NCBI GenBank assembly: GCA_020216575.1 | Contig: JAIUYC010000272.1 | Coordinates: forward strand, 1 to 6,150 | DNA from: Coleofasciculus sp. S288 | GTDB lineage: Bacteria > Cyanobacteriota > Cyanobacteriia > Cyanobacteriales > Coleofasciculaceae | Reading direction: 5' to 3' | DNA: 6,150 nucleotides | Shown: in pieces, positions 1-6,150 of the stretch | Layout: each line of letters starts with the position of its first letter | How positions within the stretch are numbered: position 1 is the first letter of the stretch | The notes under the pieces: model-generated | What the model was told of the DNA's origin: nothing | The model's database searches: none | Seen by the model: the letters and a program-made list of their open reading frames with translations, nothing else | Position numbers and translations under genes: made by a program

Positions 1-1722
1 TACACTCTTTCCCTTCTCACGCTCTTTCTTAAAGAACACAAAAATGGGTTCGAGGACCGATTCTAACTCATCAATCCGCATCCGATCTACATAGGGTTGT
101 GCCAATCGCGTCTGATCGGCTGTTCCCCCCAGCCAAACTTGATAGCTATCCGGCGCACTCCCGACAAACCCCAACTCTGCCATGTAAGGTCTAGCACAAC
201 CATTCGGGCAGCCAGTAGAACGTATCACAAAATGCTCATTTTGTAAACCTACTTGATTCAAGAGTGTCCGAATTCGCTCAATGATGTCAGGAAGTACCCG
301 TTCTGACTCGGTAATCGCCAAACCGCAAGTGGGTAGCGCGGGACACGCCATTGAATACCGCACTAAGGGTTCAATCCCCTCTGGGGAGATGTGGACACCG
401 TGTTGGTCAAGAATCTGCTGAATCGCTAGCTGCTGTGACGGTTCAATCTCGTAAATGATCAGATTATGGTTGGGAGTCAACCGCATCGGTAGGGCAAATT
501 CCTTGGTAATTTCCCGCAAAGCCGTTTTCAGTCGGAACCTGCCTTCATCCTTAATCCGACCATTCTCAATGGAAATTCCCAGGAACAACTTACCGTCTCC
601 CTGTTCGTTCCACCCCAGATAATCGTGGTACTTAAACGCGGAGAGTGGCTTGTAGGGAGCAATCGTTTTGCCGAAGTAACCTTCAACAGTTTCCTTAAAC
701 TTCTCAACACCCCAGTCATGGAGTAAGTATTTCATTCTGGCATGACGGCGGTCAGCGCGATTACCATAGTCTCTCTGCGTCGCCACAATCGCCTTAACTA
801 AGTCGTAGATATCATCCTTCTCGACATAGCCAATGGCATCTGCCATCCGAGGAAACGTATCTTCCTTATTGTGCGTGCGTCCCAACCCCCCACCAGCTAA
901 AACGTTGAATCCTTCTAGTTCTCCTTGGTCATTCGTAATGACGACTAAACTCACATCTTGAGTGTAAAGGTCAACCGAGTTGTCCCCCGGTACCGTCACG
1001 GCGCACTTAAACTTCCGGGGCATGTAATGTTCCCCGTAAATTGGCTCTTCCTTGTCAGGAAAGTTAGTACCATTGATGTTGCGCTGCCGTGCTGCCTTGA
1101 CTTCGGGGTTTTCTTCCGCACTGATAGCTTTTTCGCCATCCAGCCAAATCTCGTAGTAAGCACCCGTTTGAGGGGTTAGCAAGTCAGCAACGTTATTGGC
1201 ATAGTCCCAGGCATACTGATACTCGGGGCGATTCTTGAATGGTGCAGGTGGAGCCATGACATTGCGGTTTAGGTCACCACAAGCCCCCAACGTAGAACCC
1301 ATACTGCGAATAATGGAGGCGATCGCAGCCTTCAAATTCTTCTTCAGGATACCGTGAACCTGAAAACCTTGACGAGTGGTAGCCCGTAGTGTATTGTTGC
1401 CATACTCCTCAGATAGACGATCGAGGGTCAGATACAACTCGGGTGGAACGAATCCCCCTGGACTGCGGGTACGCAGCATAAACTGGTAGTCCTTCTCTTG
1501 CCCCTTGACTCGATTATCCCGGTTGTCCTGCTGGTAAGACCCGTGAAACTTGAGAATTTGGATGGCATCTTCGTTAAAATGAGTAGTGTCTTGCAGCATC
1601 TCAGTTGCCAGAGGTTCGCGCAAATAGTTGCTGCGTTCTTTGATGCCTTCAACCTTAGAACGTTTGGAGCTTTCGAGATGCTTAGAAGGGGAGCTGACTG
1701 GGGGAGTCTTAGATTTAACCAT
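1..1722 (-). CDS. sir: Ferredoxin-dependent assimilatory sulfite reductase, C-terminus cut by the window edge
   Basis: Six-electron reduction of sulfite to sulfide with reduced ferredoxin, the last step of assimilatory sulfate reduction before cysteine synthesis; a soluble siroheme/4Fe-4S enzyme. The frame is open for 574 codons from ATG 1722 to the left edge. The four cluster/siroheme cysteines are visible as C460-PALPT-C466 and C505-PNG-C509. The PRKFK motif gives K237 and K239, which with R86 (LRTRSPGG) and R153 (GDLNRNV) match by eye the sulfite-binding residues known in E. coli sulfite reductase. ATG 1722 is the first ATG after an in-frame TAG at 1795-1797. No clear Shine-Dalgarno sequence precedes it, which is common in cyanobacteria. 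Family members are usually about 620-660 residues, so roughly 50-80 C-terminal residues lie outside. Ferredoxin-nitrite reductase is the main alternative, but the overall sequence, including [10 protein letters not shown] and the region around the cluster motifs, reads as the sulfite enzyme. Confidence 0.96.
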   Translation of the reverse strand, partial: MVKSKTPPVSSPSKHLESSKRSKVEGIKERSNYLREPLATEMLQDTTHFNEDAIQILKFHGSYQQDNRDNRVKGQEKDYQFMLRTRSPGGFVPPELYLTLDRLSEEYGNNTLRATTRQGFQVHGILKKNLKAAIASIIRSMGSTLGACGDLNRNVMAPPAPFKNRPEYQYAWDYANNVADLLTPQTGAYYEIWLDGEKAISAEENPEVKAARQRNINGTNFPDKEEPIYGEHYMPRKFKCAVTVPGDNSVDLYTQDVSLVVITNDQGELEGFNVLAGGGLGRTHNKEDTFPRMADAIGYVEKDDIYDLVKAIVATQRDYGNRADRRHARMKYLLHDWGVEKFKETVEGYFGKTIAPYKPLSAFKYHDYLGWNEQGDGKLFLGISIENGRIKDEGRFRLKTALREITKEFALPMRLTPNHNLIIYEIEPSQQLAIQQILDQHGVHISPEGIEPLVRYSMACPALPTCGLAITESERVLPDIIERIRTLLNQVGLQNEHFVIRSTGCPNGCARPYMAELGFVGSAPDSYQVWLGGTADQTRLAQPYVDRMRIDELESVLEPIFVFFKKEREKGKSV

Positions 1723-1887
1723 TGGAGCTACAAGCCTGAACGGGTGAACAGCATTACCCGTAAATCGAGCGGAATTACGGTGAATACTCTCATGCTAATA
1801 CTAGCGTCACTAAACCGTGCGATCGCTTTAGAAATATAGCTCATCTTTATAATCCAAAATCTAAAATTGGGATCAATTGGTATCTGC
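1723..1887. other. Intergenic region between the adhesin stop and the sir start
   Basis: This 165-bp gap separates two co-oriented minus-strand genes and should contain the sir leader. It holds a HIP1 octamer (1819-1826) and an AT-rich stretch of the ccaaaatctaaaattggg type (1854-1871), resembling short dispersed sequences common between cyanobacterial genes. On the minus strand a weak promoter-like arrangement can be drawn there: TTGATC, then TTATAA 18 bases further on. It is not strong enough to call. I see no GC-rich hairpin followed by a T-run, so there is no recognisable intrinsic terminator for the adhesin gene. I see no NtcA-type GTA-N8-TAC site. Confidence 0.6.
1819..1826. repeat. HIP1 palindrome (GCGATCGC), intergenic copy
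   Basis: Exact copy of the highly iterated palindrome typical of many cyanobacterial genomes. Six further exact copies start at 1319, 2654, 3372, 3716, 5138 and 5203, all inside coding sequence. Near-matches at 5163 and 5555 lack the outer bases. The density supports a cyanobacterial origin for both genes and gives no sign that the adhesin gene was recently acquired from another phylum. Confidence 0.9.
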
Positions 1888-4800
1888 TTACATTCCCTGA
1901 CAGAAGGGGGATGGTAACCAAGACGCCTGGGATGCCACGTTAGAGGCTTGAGCAACGAGAATCACCTGCCCATCAGGATTCTTAACCCATCCGTTCGCTT
2001 CCACAATCGTTTGTTGTCGATTAGGGGTTAGTTCTGACCTTTGTAAGGATTCAGTCGTCTGCCCCGTTGGCTGTTCGTTGTCTTCTACTATACGCCAATC
2101 TTCCCAGTCACCATCAGGGCTGAGAGCTTCGTGAGGATTGGGGGGCAAACCGCCCCGCCCTGTTAGGGTAAAGCTGCTGTGTTGAGTTGTTCCTCTATCG
2201 ACACTACAGCTATGATCAACCAACCCTGTCGCATCGACTAAGTTACTGGGCAACTCAGCTAACCCTCGACCGGGATCGACATCAGGACTGTTAATTTCAA
2301 CATTACCATCGATACCTAACTGAGAACTGGCAGTGATGTCATTGACAGGAGTTGGGTGATTGCGCACCTCAATCCCAAAGATACCTTGGGTCGTGATGTT
2401 GATATTCCCTCCTCTTCCCTCGAACGCATCAGCGGTGATATCGCTATTTTCTTGAGGCACAGCCACAATTAAATCCGCATTGATGGTAATGTTACCCCCA
2501 TCGCCACCGGCTCCAGCCTTACCCGCTGTCGTGGAGATTTCACTGTTACGGCGCAGTAGTAATAAATCCTGCACTCGCAACCTGATATTCCCACCATTGC
2601 CAACCGCCGTTTCCGCCGTGAGTTTACCTGCGTTATCGAGTTCGACAAAATTAGCGATCGCATTTACATTCCCTGCATCTCCTGCCCCTTGTGAGCGAGC
2701 ACTCACAACCGCACCATCAGCCACCCGTAGGGAACCTGTCGTAATGTTGATATTACCGCCGTGACCGCTGAATTGCCCCTCCGTATCGGAGAAGAACCCA
2801 CTCGGAGAGCCTTGAGTCGGGCTAACCCCAGAGAGATTGATAGACTCTGCCCTGACTGTAATATTGCCTGCATTTGCTCCACTGTCTTTAAACGCCATCG
2901 GTGCACCAAGGTTACGCTGCCCAAGGATGTAGTGTGCCGCAATGCTTTCCAGAGATAAAGCTGTGTCATAGAGCGCCACCTCATCAATTAAACCGTTGAA
3001 CGGTTGGTTAAAGAAAGAGGGGTCATTGAAAGCGGGATCGTTGACGTTCCGCCAGTTCCCAATCGCCCCGCTTGGCGCACTGCCTGTAAACGGACCTTGA
3101 GAACTGCTAGAGACGGGATTGCCGTTGACGAAAACAGTGCTGGTATCTAACGCTTGGTCGTAACGAACAACAATATGATACCAGTTATCGCCAAACGTGA
3201 CCGTATCTGGAAGGGTATCTAGATCGTCGTGCAAGTAGCCGAAACGGGTAGACCCATCTTCGTAAACTCGTAAGTGCAGACTTTGATTACTCTGTACGTT
3301 GCTGTGCAACCCCAAATAAACCTGTTCTCTTGGGGGAGATGTATTGGGTTTGATCCAGGCTTCCAGTGTAAGCGATCGCCTCTGAAGATCCAATCCTGAT
3401 CTAGAAGCAATCCTACCGATATCCACAACACCATTGATCCCATCAAACTCGGCGGCTGTCCCCGATACCCCAGCTTGGCGTAAAGTAACGCCGCCCTGAT
3501 ACGTCCCATTGAAGTGATTTCCAGAAACATCCAAGGCAGTTGAACCGCTAGTTTCGTCAAAACGCCAGTAGGAAATGGGATTGTCGGCTTGTACGGCAGC
3601 GTTATAGGACGTATTGGCATACTGCTGTGCCACAGTGTTTCCCAGAACGGCTGGGATAAAACCTAACGTTTGCGTTTCTACTCGTCCGCCATTAATTAAG
3701 GAGAGGGAAGGAGTTGCGATCGCAATATCCCCACCATTTCCACTCGCCTCCACCCCCACCCCACTAGAAATTACACCATCATTGGCAATAATCGCTGAGT
3801 CAGCCGCTTTGATAGTAATGTCTCCGGCATCCCGTTGTCCGAGTGTAGATGCGGAAATAGCACCTCTGTCTCGGACAGTTAGCTGTCCAGTCGAGAGGGT
3901 TAAGTTTCCTGCATCTCCCTCCCCACGAGTACTCGCATCTAACCGCGCCCTGTCAGTCACCGAAACAGACTCAGCTTGGATCCTAATCTCACCCCCATTG
4001 CCCAAAGCTCCCCCTACCACACTGCTGAATGCCCCACTGGAGTTGCCATCAGCACTCACTCCCCTAAAGGAGACAGCACCCTGGGCGACAATTGTTATCT
4101 TTCCTGCATCTCCCTGTCCTCCCGTTCGAGTCACGAGTTGAGCACCGTTAGTTACGGAAAGCGAACCTGTCTGAATATAAATATTGCCCCCATTGCCCAA
4201 AGCTCTGCTTTCCACGCTGCTGAAGGCTCCACCGAGTTCTCCACGTTGATTCATCCCATCAAAGGAGACGAAATCCTTGGCGATGATTGTTACATTACCC
4301 GCATCTCCCTGTCCCTGAGTTCTGGCAATGAGTCGAGTTCCATTCGTTGCGGAAAGCGAACCCGTCTGAATATAAATATCGCCACCTTTGCCCGTAGCTT
4401 CTGAATTCACTCGACTGAGTACCAGTAAATCGTCAAAGACTAGAGAATCGGTGACGATAATCCTCACATCACCTGCATCTCCCCGTCCGATTGTATTGGA
4501 CTGTATGGAGCCACGAGTGAGAGAAACTGAATTGGCCTTGATGGTAATATTGCCAGCATCGCCAACCGCTCCTCTCTGTACGCTGCTGATGAAATTCCCC
4601 CCAAGGGAGGTGATATTATCGGCAATAATCGTGATGTCGCCGCTATTTCCCTGCCCCCAAGTTCTGGCTTCCAGTCTAGAGTTTAGGAAAACTGACTCTG
4701 CCTCGATATAGATGCCGCCAGCATCGCCAATTCCGTGTTCTTGCACGTTACTGAACACATTTACTTCGTCCCAGAAGGACGCACTACCACTAGCAAGAAT

Positions 4801-6096
4801 TCTCACACTCCCTGCATTTCCTTGTCCGTCGGTTGTCGCTAGCAGACGAGCTCGGTTACTCACCAAAACCGAATCGGCTTGGATCGTGATAGTTCCGCCA
4901 TCTCCGGTACTGTTTGGGTTCACTTGAGAGAGGATTGCGCTGTTTCTAGTATCGCTGCTCCCACTCACCAAAACCTGACCTCTGGCAACAATGGACACAT
5001 CACCCGCATTTCCTCGTCCCGTCGTGCTGGATTGTACTTGTCCGCCGTTCGTGAGGGCAACCGATCCCGCTTCCATCGTGATATCACCTCCTTTACCAAG
5101 TCCGGTTGTATCCGTGATCAGGAGGCTATGATCAAGAGCGATCGCCTCTTTAGCAACTAGAACGATCGCGCCAGCATCCCCAGAGGACGAAGAGGTATCA
5201 ATGCGATCGCCAACGGTGATTCCAGCACGAGAGTCAATCATAACGGAGCTACTACTCCCCGAAAAGCCTCCAGAGGTATCATCGGTGTGAATCGTACCTA
5301 CGGCAATGGCTCCTGTTGACAAGGATGGGTTGGGGTTGTACTGATTGGTTAAAAATACCACTCCATTGGGCGCTCTCATGGTGACAGTCCCGATGCTAAT
5401 ATCAGCACTCGTTGGCACTAGAGAGTTAGAGGGATTCAAACCATCGAAGTTGCCATTAACTCCAAGGATGCCAATTTCATCTGGACTGATGCCTGCTCTT
5501 ACATCCAAGGCGGGTTGCCTGCTACCATCAACAGCAAGTGTCATGCCATTCGATCGCGTCAGTTCTTCTGCAAGCGCGTTAACTCCAGTTGTGCCTGTCT
5601 CGGTACCTGTAATTGTGACTGTGCCAATATCAACTTGACCTCCAGCTAAGATATGCAAAGACGCTCCTTGGTAGCGGTTGAGTCTGACATTGCCAATTGC
5701 TAACAGCGATAAATCTCCTCCAGTCGTTAGTGGGGCTAGTAAATTTAGCTGGTCAGCGATTAGAGTTAAATTTTGCCCTACTGCTATACTCCCAACGTTG
5801 GTAATGCTTGCTCTGGGCTGGGTTGAGCCATACTGCAATCCTGGAGTGAGATTAATTGTCAACAGGGGGGGCGCTTGAGGATTCGTAGCGCTGAACAGAA
5901 TGCCATTGTCAAACACCAAACTCTCTGCTGTCGTTGCCACCAACGAACCTGCAATATCAAGATGGGCGTCGGGGCCAAAGATGATGCCATGGGGATTGAG
6001 CAAAAACAAGTTGGCATTGCCCTGCACACCCAACGTTCCCGAAATGCCTGAGGGTTGAGTCCCGGTGACCCGAGTCAGAATGTTTTCAATTCCTGT
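1888..6096 (-). CDS. Filamentous-haemagglutinin-family TPS exoprotein with LamG insert; 5' end missing at a strand-switch junction
   Basis: Large secreted beta-helix protein of the TpsA type, expected to cross the outer membrane through a TpsB/Omp85 partner and act at the cell surface in adhesion or matrix contact (family knowledge; partner not in the window). Residues are numbered from codon 6031-6033, 1381 to the stop. TGIENILTRVTG just upstream and NPHGIIFG at residues 13-20 are TPS-domain motifs. Residues 285-791 are beta-helix repeats, about 809-1041 a LamG domain, 1050-1248 more beta-helix rungs, and 1249-1381 the tail with DVDPGRGLAELP and TGRGGLPPNP. C1276 and C1378 are the only cysteines. 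TTG 6033 is a poor start because recognisable TPS sequence continues upstream to 6096. Beyond that the frame leaves the family pattern and meets TAA at 6115-6117. The signal peptide and perhaps 75-90 N-terminal residues are therefore absent or displaced. As it stands the gene has no plausible start and may be switched off, disrupted or misassembled. Confidence 0.93.
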   Translation of the reverse strand, partial: TGIENILTRVTGTQPSGISGTLGVQGNANLFLLNPHGIIFGPDAHLDIAGSLVATTAESLVFDNGILFSATNPQAPPLLTINLTPGLQYGSTQPRASITNVGSIAVGQNLTLIADQLNLLAPLTTGGDLSLLAIGNVRLNRYQGASLHILAGGQVDIGTVTITGTETGTTGVNALAEELTRSNGMTLAVDGSRQPALDVRAGISPDEIGILGVNGNFDGLNPSNSLVPTSADISIGTVTMRAPNGVVFLTNQYNPNPSLSTGAIAVGTIHTDDTSGGFSGSSSSVMIDSRAGITVGDRIDTSSSSGDAGAIVLVAKEAIALDHSLLITDTTGLGKGGDITMEAGSVALTNGGQVQSSTTGRGNAGDVSIVARGQVLVSGSSDTRNSAILSQVNPNSTGDGGTITIQADSVLVSNRARLLATTDGQGNAGSVRILASGSASFWDEVNVFSNVQEHGIGDAGGIYIEAESVFLNSRLEARTWGQGNSGDITIIADNITSLGGNFISSVQRGAVGDAGNITIKANSVSLTRGSIQSNTIGRGDAGDVRIIVTDSLVFDDLLVLSRVNSEATGKGGDIYIQTGSLSATNGTRLIARTQGQGDAGNVTIIAKDFVSFDGMNQRGELGGAFSSVESRALGNGGNIYIQTGSLSVTNGAQLVTRTGGQGDAGKITIVAQGAVSFRGVSADGNSSGAFSSVVGGALGNGGEIRIQAESVSVTDRARLDASTRGEGDAGNLTLSTGQLTVRDRGAISASTLGQRDAGDITIKAADSAIIANDGVISSGVGVEASGNGGDIAIATPSLSLINGGRVETQTLGFIPAVLGNTVAQQYANTSYNAAVQADNPISYWRFDETSGSTALDVSGNHFNGTYQGGVTLRQAGVSGTAAEFDGINGVVDIGRIASRSGLDLQRRSLTLEAWIKPNTSPPREQVYLGLHSNVQSNQSLHLRVYEDGSTRFGYLHDDLDTLPDTVTFGDNWYHIVVRYDQALDTSTVFVNGNPVSSSSQGPFTGSAPSGAIGNWRNVNDPAFNDPSFFNQPFNGLIDEVALYDTALSLESIAAHYILGQRNLGAPMAFKDSGANAGNITVRAESINLSGVSPTQGSPSGFFSDTEGQFSGHGGNINITTGSLRVADGAVVSARSQGAGDAGNVNAIANFVELDNAGKLTAETAVGNGGNIRLRVQDLLLLRRNSEISTTAGKAGAGGDGGNITINADLIVAVPQENSDITADAFEGRGGNINITTQGIFGIEVRNHPTPVNDITASSQLGIDGNVEINSPDVDPGRGLAELPSNLVDATGLVDHSCSVDRGTTQHSSFTLTGRGGLPPNPHEALSPDGDWEDWRIVEDNEQPTGQTTESLQRSELTPNRQQTIVEANGWVKNPDGQVILVAQASNVASQASWLPSPFCQGM
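1891..2289 (-). other. Conserved C-terminal tail of cyanobacterial TPS exoproteins, with the only two cysteines
   Basis: Residues about 1249-1381 of the adhesin. The segment opens with SPDVDPGRGLAELPSNLVDA and continues through TGRGGLPPNPHEALSPDGDW to a final VEANGWVKNPDGQVILVAQ and SWLPSPFCQG. I recognise this arrangement from cyanobacterial filamentous-haemagglutinin/'S-layer family' proteins. C1276 (2206-2208) and C1378 (1900-1902) lie 102 residues apart, and the rest of the frame has no cysteine. In Haemophilus HMW1, a TpsA protein, a C-terminal disulfide keeps the protein attached to the cell. A similar role here is inference. Confidence 0.75.
2911..3609 (-). other. LamG / concanavalin-A-like jelly-roll domain inserted in the beta-helix
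   Basis: Residues about 809-1041. The domain begins with SYNAAVQADNPISYWRFDE and has the usual landmarks in order: ALDVSGNHFNGTYQGG (833-848), AAEFDG (860-865), LTLEAWIKP (888-896), WYHIVVRYD (951-959), VFVNG (967-971), IGNW (991-994) and FNGLIDEVALYDTALS (1012-1027), followed by HYILGQ. About 233 residues is a normal size for the Laminin_G_3 type. Such domains bind carbohydrate or protein ligands; no specific ligand can be read here. It sits between the half-rungs VETQTLG (785-791) and SGANAGNITVRAES (1051-1064), so it interrupts a repeat and is not appended at an end. Confidence 0.9.
3661..5181 (-). repeat. Nine tandem beta-helix repeat units (mostly 56-65 residues) in the adhesin
   Basis: Protein-level repeats with the pattern G(D/N)AG-x-(I/V)-x-I ... 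GxGG-x-I-x-I-x-A-x-S-(V/L)-x-(V/L)-x-N/D ... A-x-T-x-G-(Q/R). On the minus strand the units are 5181-5014, 5013-4822, 4821-4651, 4650-4483, 4482-4309, 4308-4114, 4113-3919, 3918-3835 and 3834-3661, that is 56, 64, 57, 56, 58, 65, 65, 28 and 58 residues. The two 65-residue units are closest at protein level (shared GAFSSV, ALGNGG). The DNA stretch ctgaatataaatat is shared near 4171 and 4366, which suggests local duplication. The 28-residue unit is about half a repeat. Each unit probably makes several rungs of a right-handed beta-helix rod. Several degenerate rungs continue after the LamG domain. Confidence 0.9.
5644..6096 (-). other. Partial TPS (haemagglutination activity) domain
   Basis: From TGIENILTRVTG (6061-6096) to about residue 130 of the frame. 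TPS domains fold as a short beta-helix that the TpsB transporter recognises. Conserved landmarks are IENILTRVTG, GTLGVQGNANLFLLNPHGIIFG and LDIAGSLVATT. The N-x-N-G type motif reads NPHG here, with His where Asn is usual. The upstream part of the domain, normally with a NLFHSF-like strand and a GQRVYFA-like strand, is not present in this orientation. Confidence 0.8.
6077..6096. repeat. Inverted repeat, left arm
   Basis: AGAATGTTTTCAATTCCTGT, the exact reverse complement of 6131-6150. Allowing two mismatches, the arms extend inwards to 6077-6104 and 6123-6150 (26 of 28 paired), leaving an 18-base loop. On the minus strand this arm is coding sequence for TGIENIL of the TPS domain. Confidence 0.97.
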
Positions 6097-6150
6097 GAGA
6101 GAGGGGCAGCGAGTTTATTTCGCCTCTCCAACAGGAATTGAAAACATTCT
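6097..6150 (+). pseudogene. Plus-strand fragment of a TPS domain, opposite to the adhesin gene
   Basis: Read on the plus strand from 6095, this encodes VREGQRVYFASPTGIENIL and then leaves the window. That is a textbook match to the mid-part of cyanobacterial TPS domains (GQRVYFA-x-PTGIEN). It is precisely the segment that should precede TRVTG in the minus-strand gene, and its last 20 bases duplicate that gene's own TGIENIL codons in inverse orientation. The plus frame is open only back to a TGA at 6065-6067, and that region is clearly minus-strand coding, so the fragment has no 5' portion of its own. It may continue past the edge as a second gene copy, or be an inverted piece of the adhesin gene. 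Confidence 0.7.
6131..6150. repeat. Inverted repeat, right arm, reaching the window edge
   Basis: ACAGGAATTGAAAACATTCT, a perfect partner of 6077-6096. Because it ends at the last base of the window, the true arm may be longer. If GACTCGG follows after 6150, the structure is a long foldback. Confidence 0.97.

Noticed and set aside
1498..1839. Plus-strand 113-codon open frame over the sir start
   Set aside because: Lies opposite conserved sir coding sequence and has no recognisable protein features.
1854..1887. Hairpin at the adhesin 3' end (CCAA...TTGG around 1854-1870)
   Set aside because: Only about four base pairs form before mismatches, too weak to call a terminator.
3614..4141. Plus-strand open frame of 175 codons, and similar ones between 2480 and 5878
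   Set aside because: Antisense shadows of the repeat-rich adhesin gene. Their Pro/Ser/Ala-rich translations mirror the Gly-rich repeats and match no family I know.
3661..5181. Regularly spaced DNA repeats as a CRISPR or minisatellite element
   Set aside because: The repeats are degenerate at DNA level, follow codon phase and encode a beta-helix pattern.
6031..6033. TTG as the true start of the adhesin gene
   Set aside because: The codons before it (TGIENILTRVTG...SGISGTLG) are conserved TPS sequence in the same frame, so the TTG is internal. A protein starting here would lack a signal peptide.
6077..6150. CRISPR-like repeat (arms contain ATTGAAAAC, similar to cyanobacterial CRISPR repeat ends)
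   Set aside because: Both copies are fully explained as TPS codons for TGIENIL. There are only two copies, in inverted orientation, with no spacer array.
6077..6150. Rho-independent terminator
   Set aside because: The arms are long and perfect but AT-balanced, no T-run follows on either strand, and the structure lies within coding sequence.

Overview
The window looks like chromosomal DNA of a cyanobacterium, probably filamentous. Three things point there: a plant/cyanobacterial-type ferredoxin-dependent sulfite reductase, a large secreted protein of the filamentous-haemagglutinin (two-partner secretion, TPS) family with the C-terminal tail seen in cyanobacterial members, and seven copies of the HIP1 octamer GCGATCGC (starts 1319, 1819, 2654, 3372, 3716, 5138, 5203), where about 0.1 would be expected by chance.

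Layout, right to left, because both genes are on the minus strand. Positions 6097-6150 hold a short stretch of TPS-domain coding sequence in the opposite (plus) orientation. It is bounded by a perfect 20-bp inverted repeat (6077-6096 and 6131-6150). From 6096 down to 1888 runs one uninterrupted frame of about 1,400 codons. In order it encodes the rest of a TPS (haemagglutination activity) domain, a linker region, nine tandem beta-helix repeat units (3661-5181), an inserted LamG/concanavalin-A-like domain (about 2911-3609), further beta-helix rungs and a conserved C-terminal tail with the protein's only two cysteines. After a 165-bp intergenic stretch (1723-1887), sir runs from 1722 off the left edge. 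It has all four Fe-S cysteines and the sulfite-binding lysines but lacks its last few dozen residues.

The two genes have no evident functional link. One is a housekeeping enzyme of assimilatory sulfate reduction. The other is an extracellular or surface-exposed repeat protein, presumably exported by a TpsB/Omp85-type transporter encoded elsewhere.

The most notable structure is at the right edge. The signal peptide and first half of the TPS domain are missing from the adhesin frame, which meets an in-frame TAA at 6115-6117 exactly where the sequence switches strand. Inverting the 34 bp between the repeat arms on paper removes the stop and recreates the family's canonical motif. This could be an invertible on/off switch, a one-off inversion or template switch, or an assembly/amplification foldback at a contig end. 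The window alone cannot separate these.
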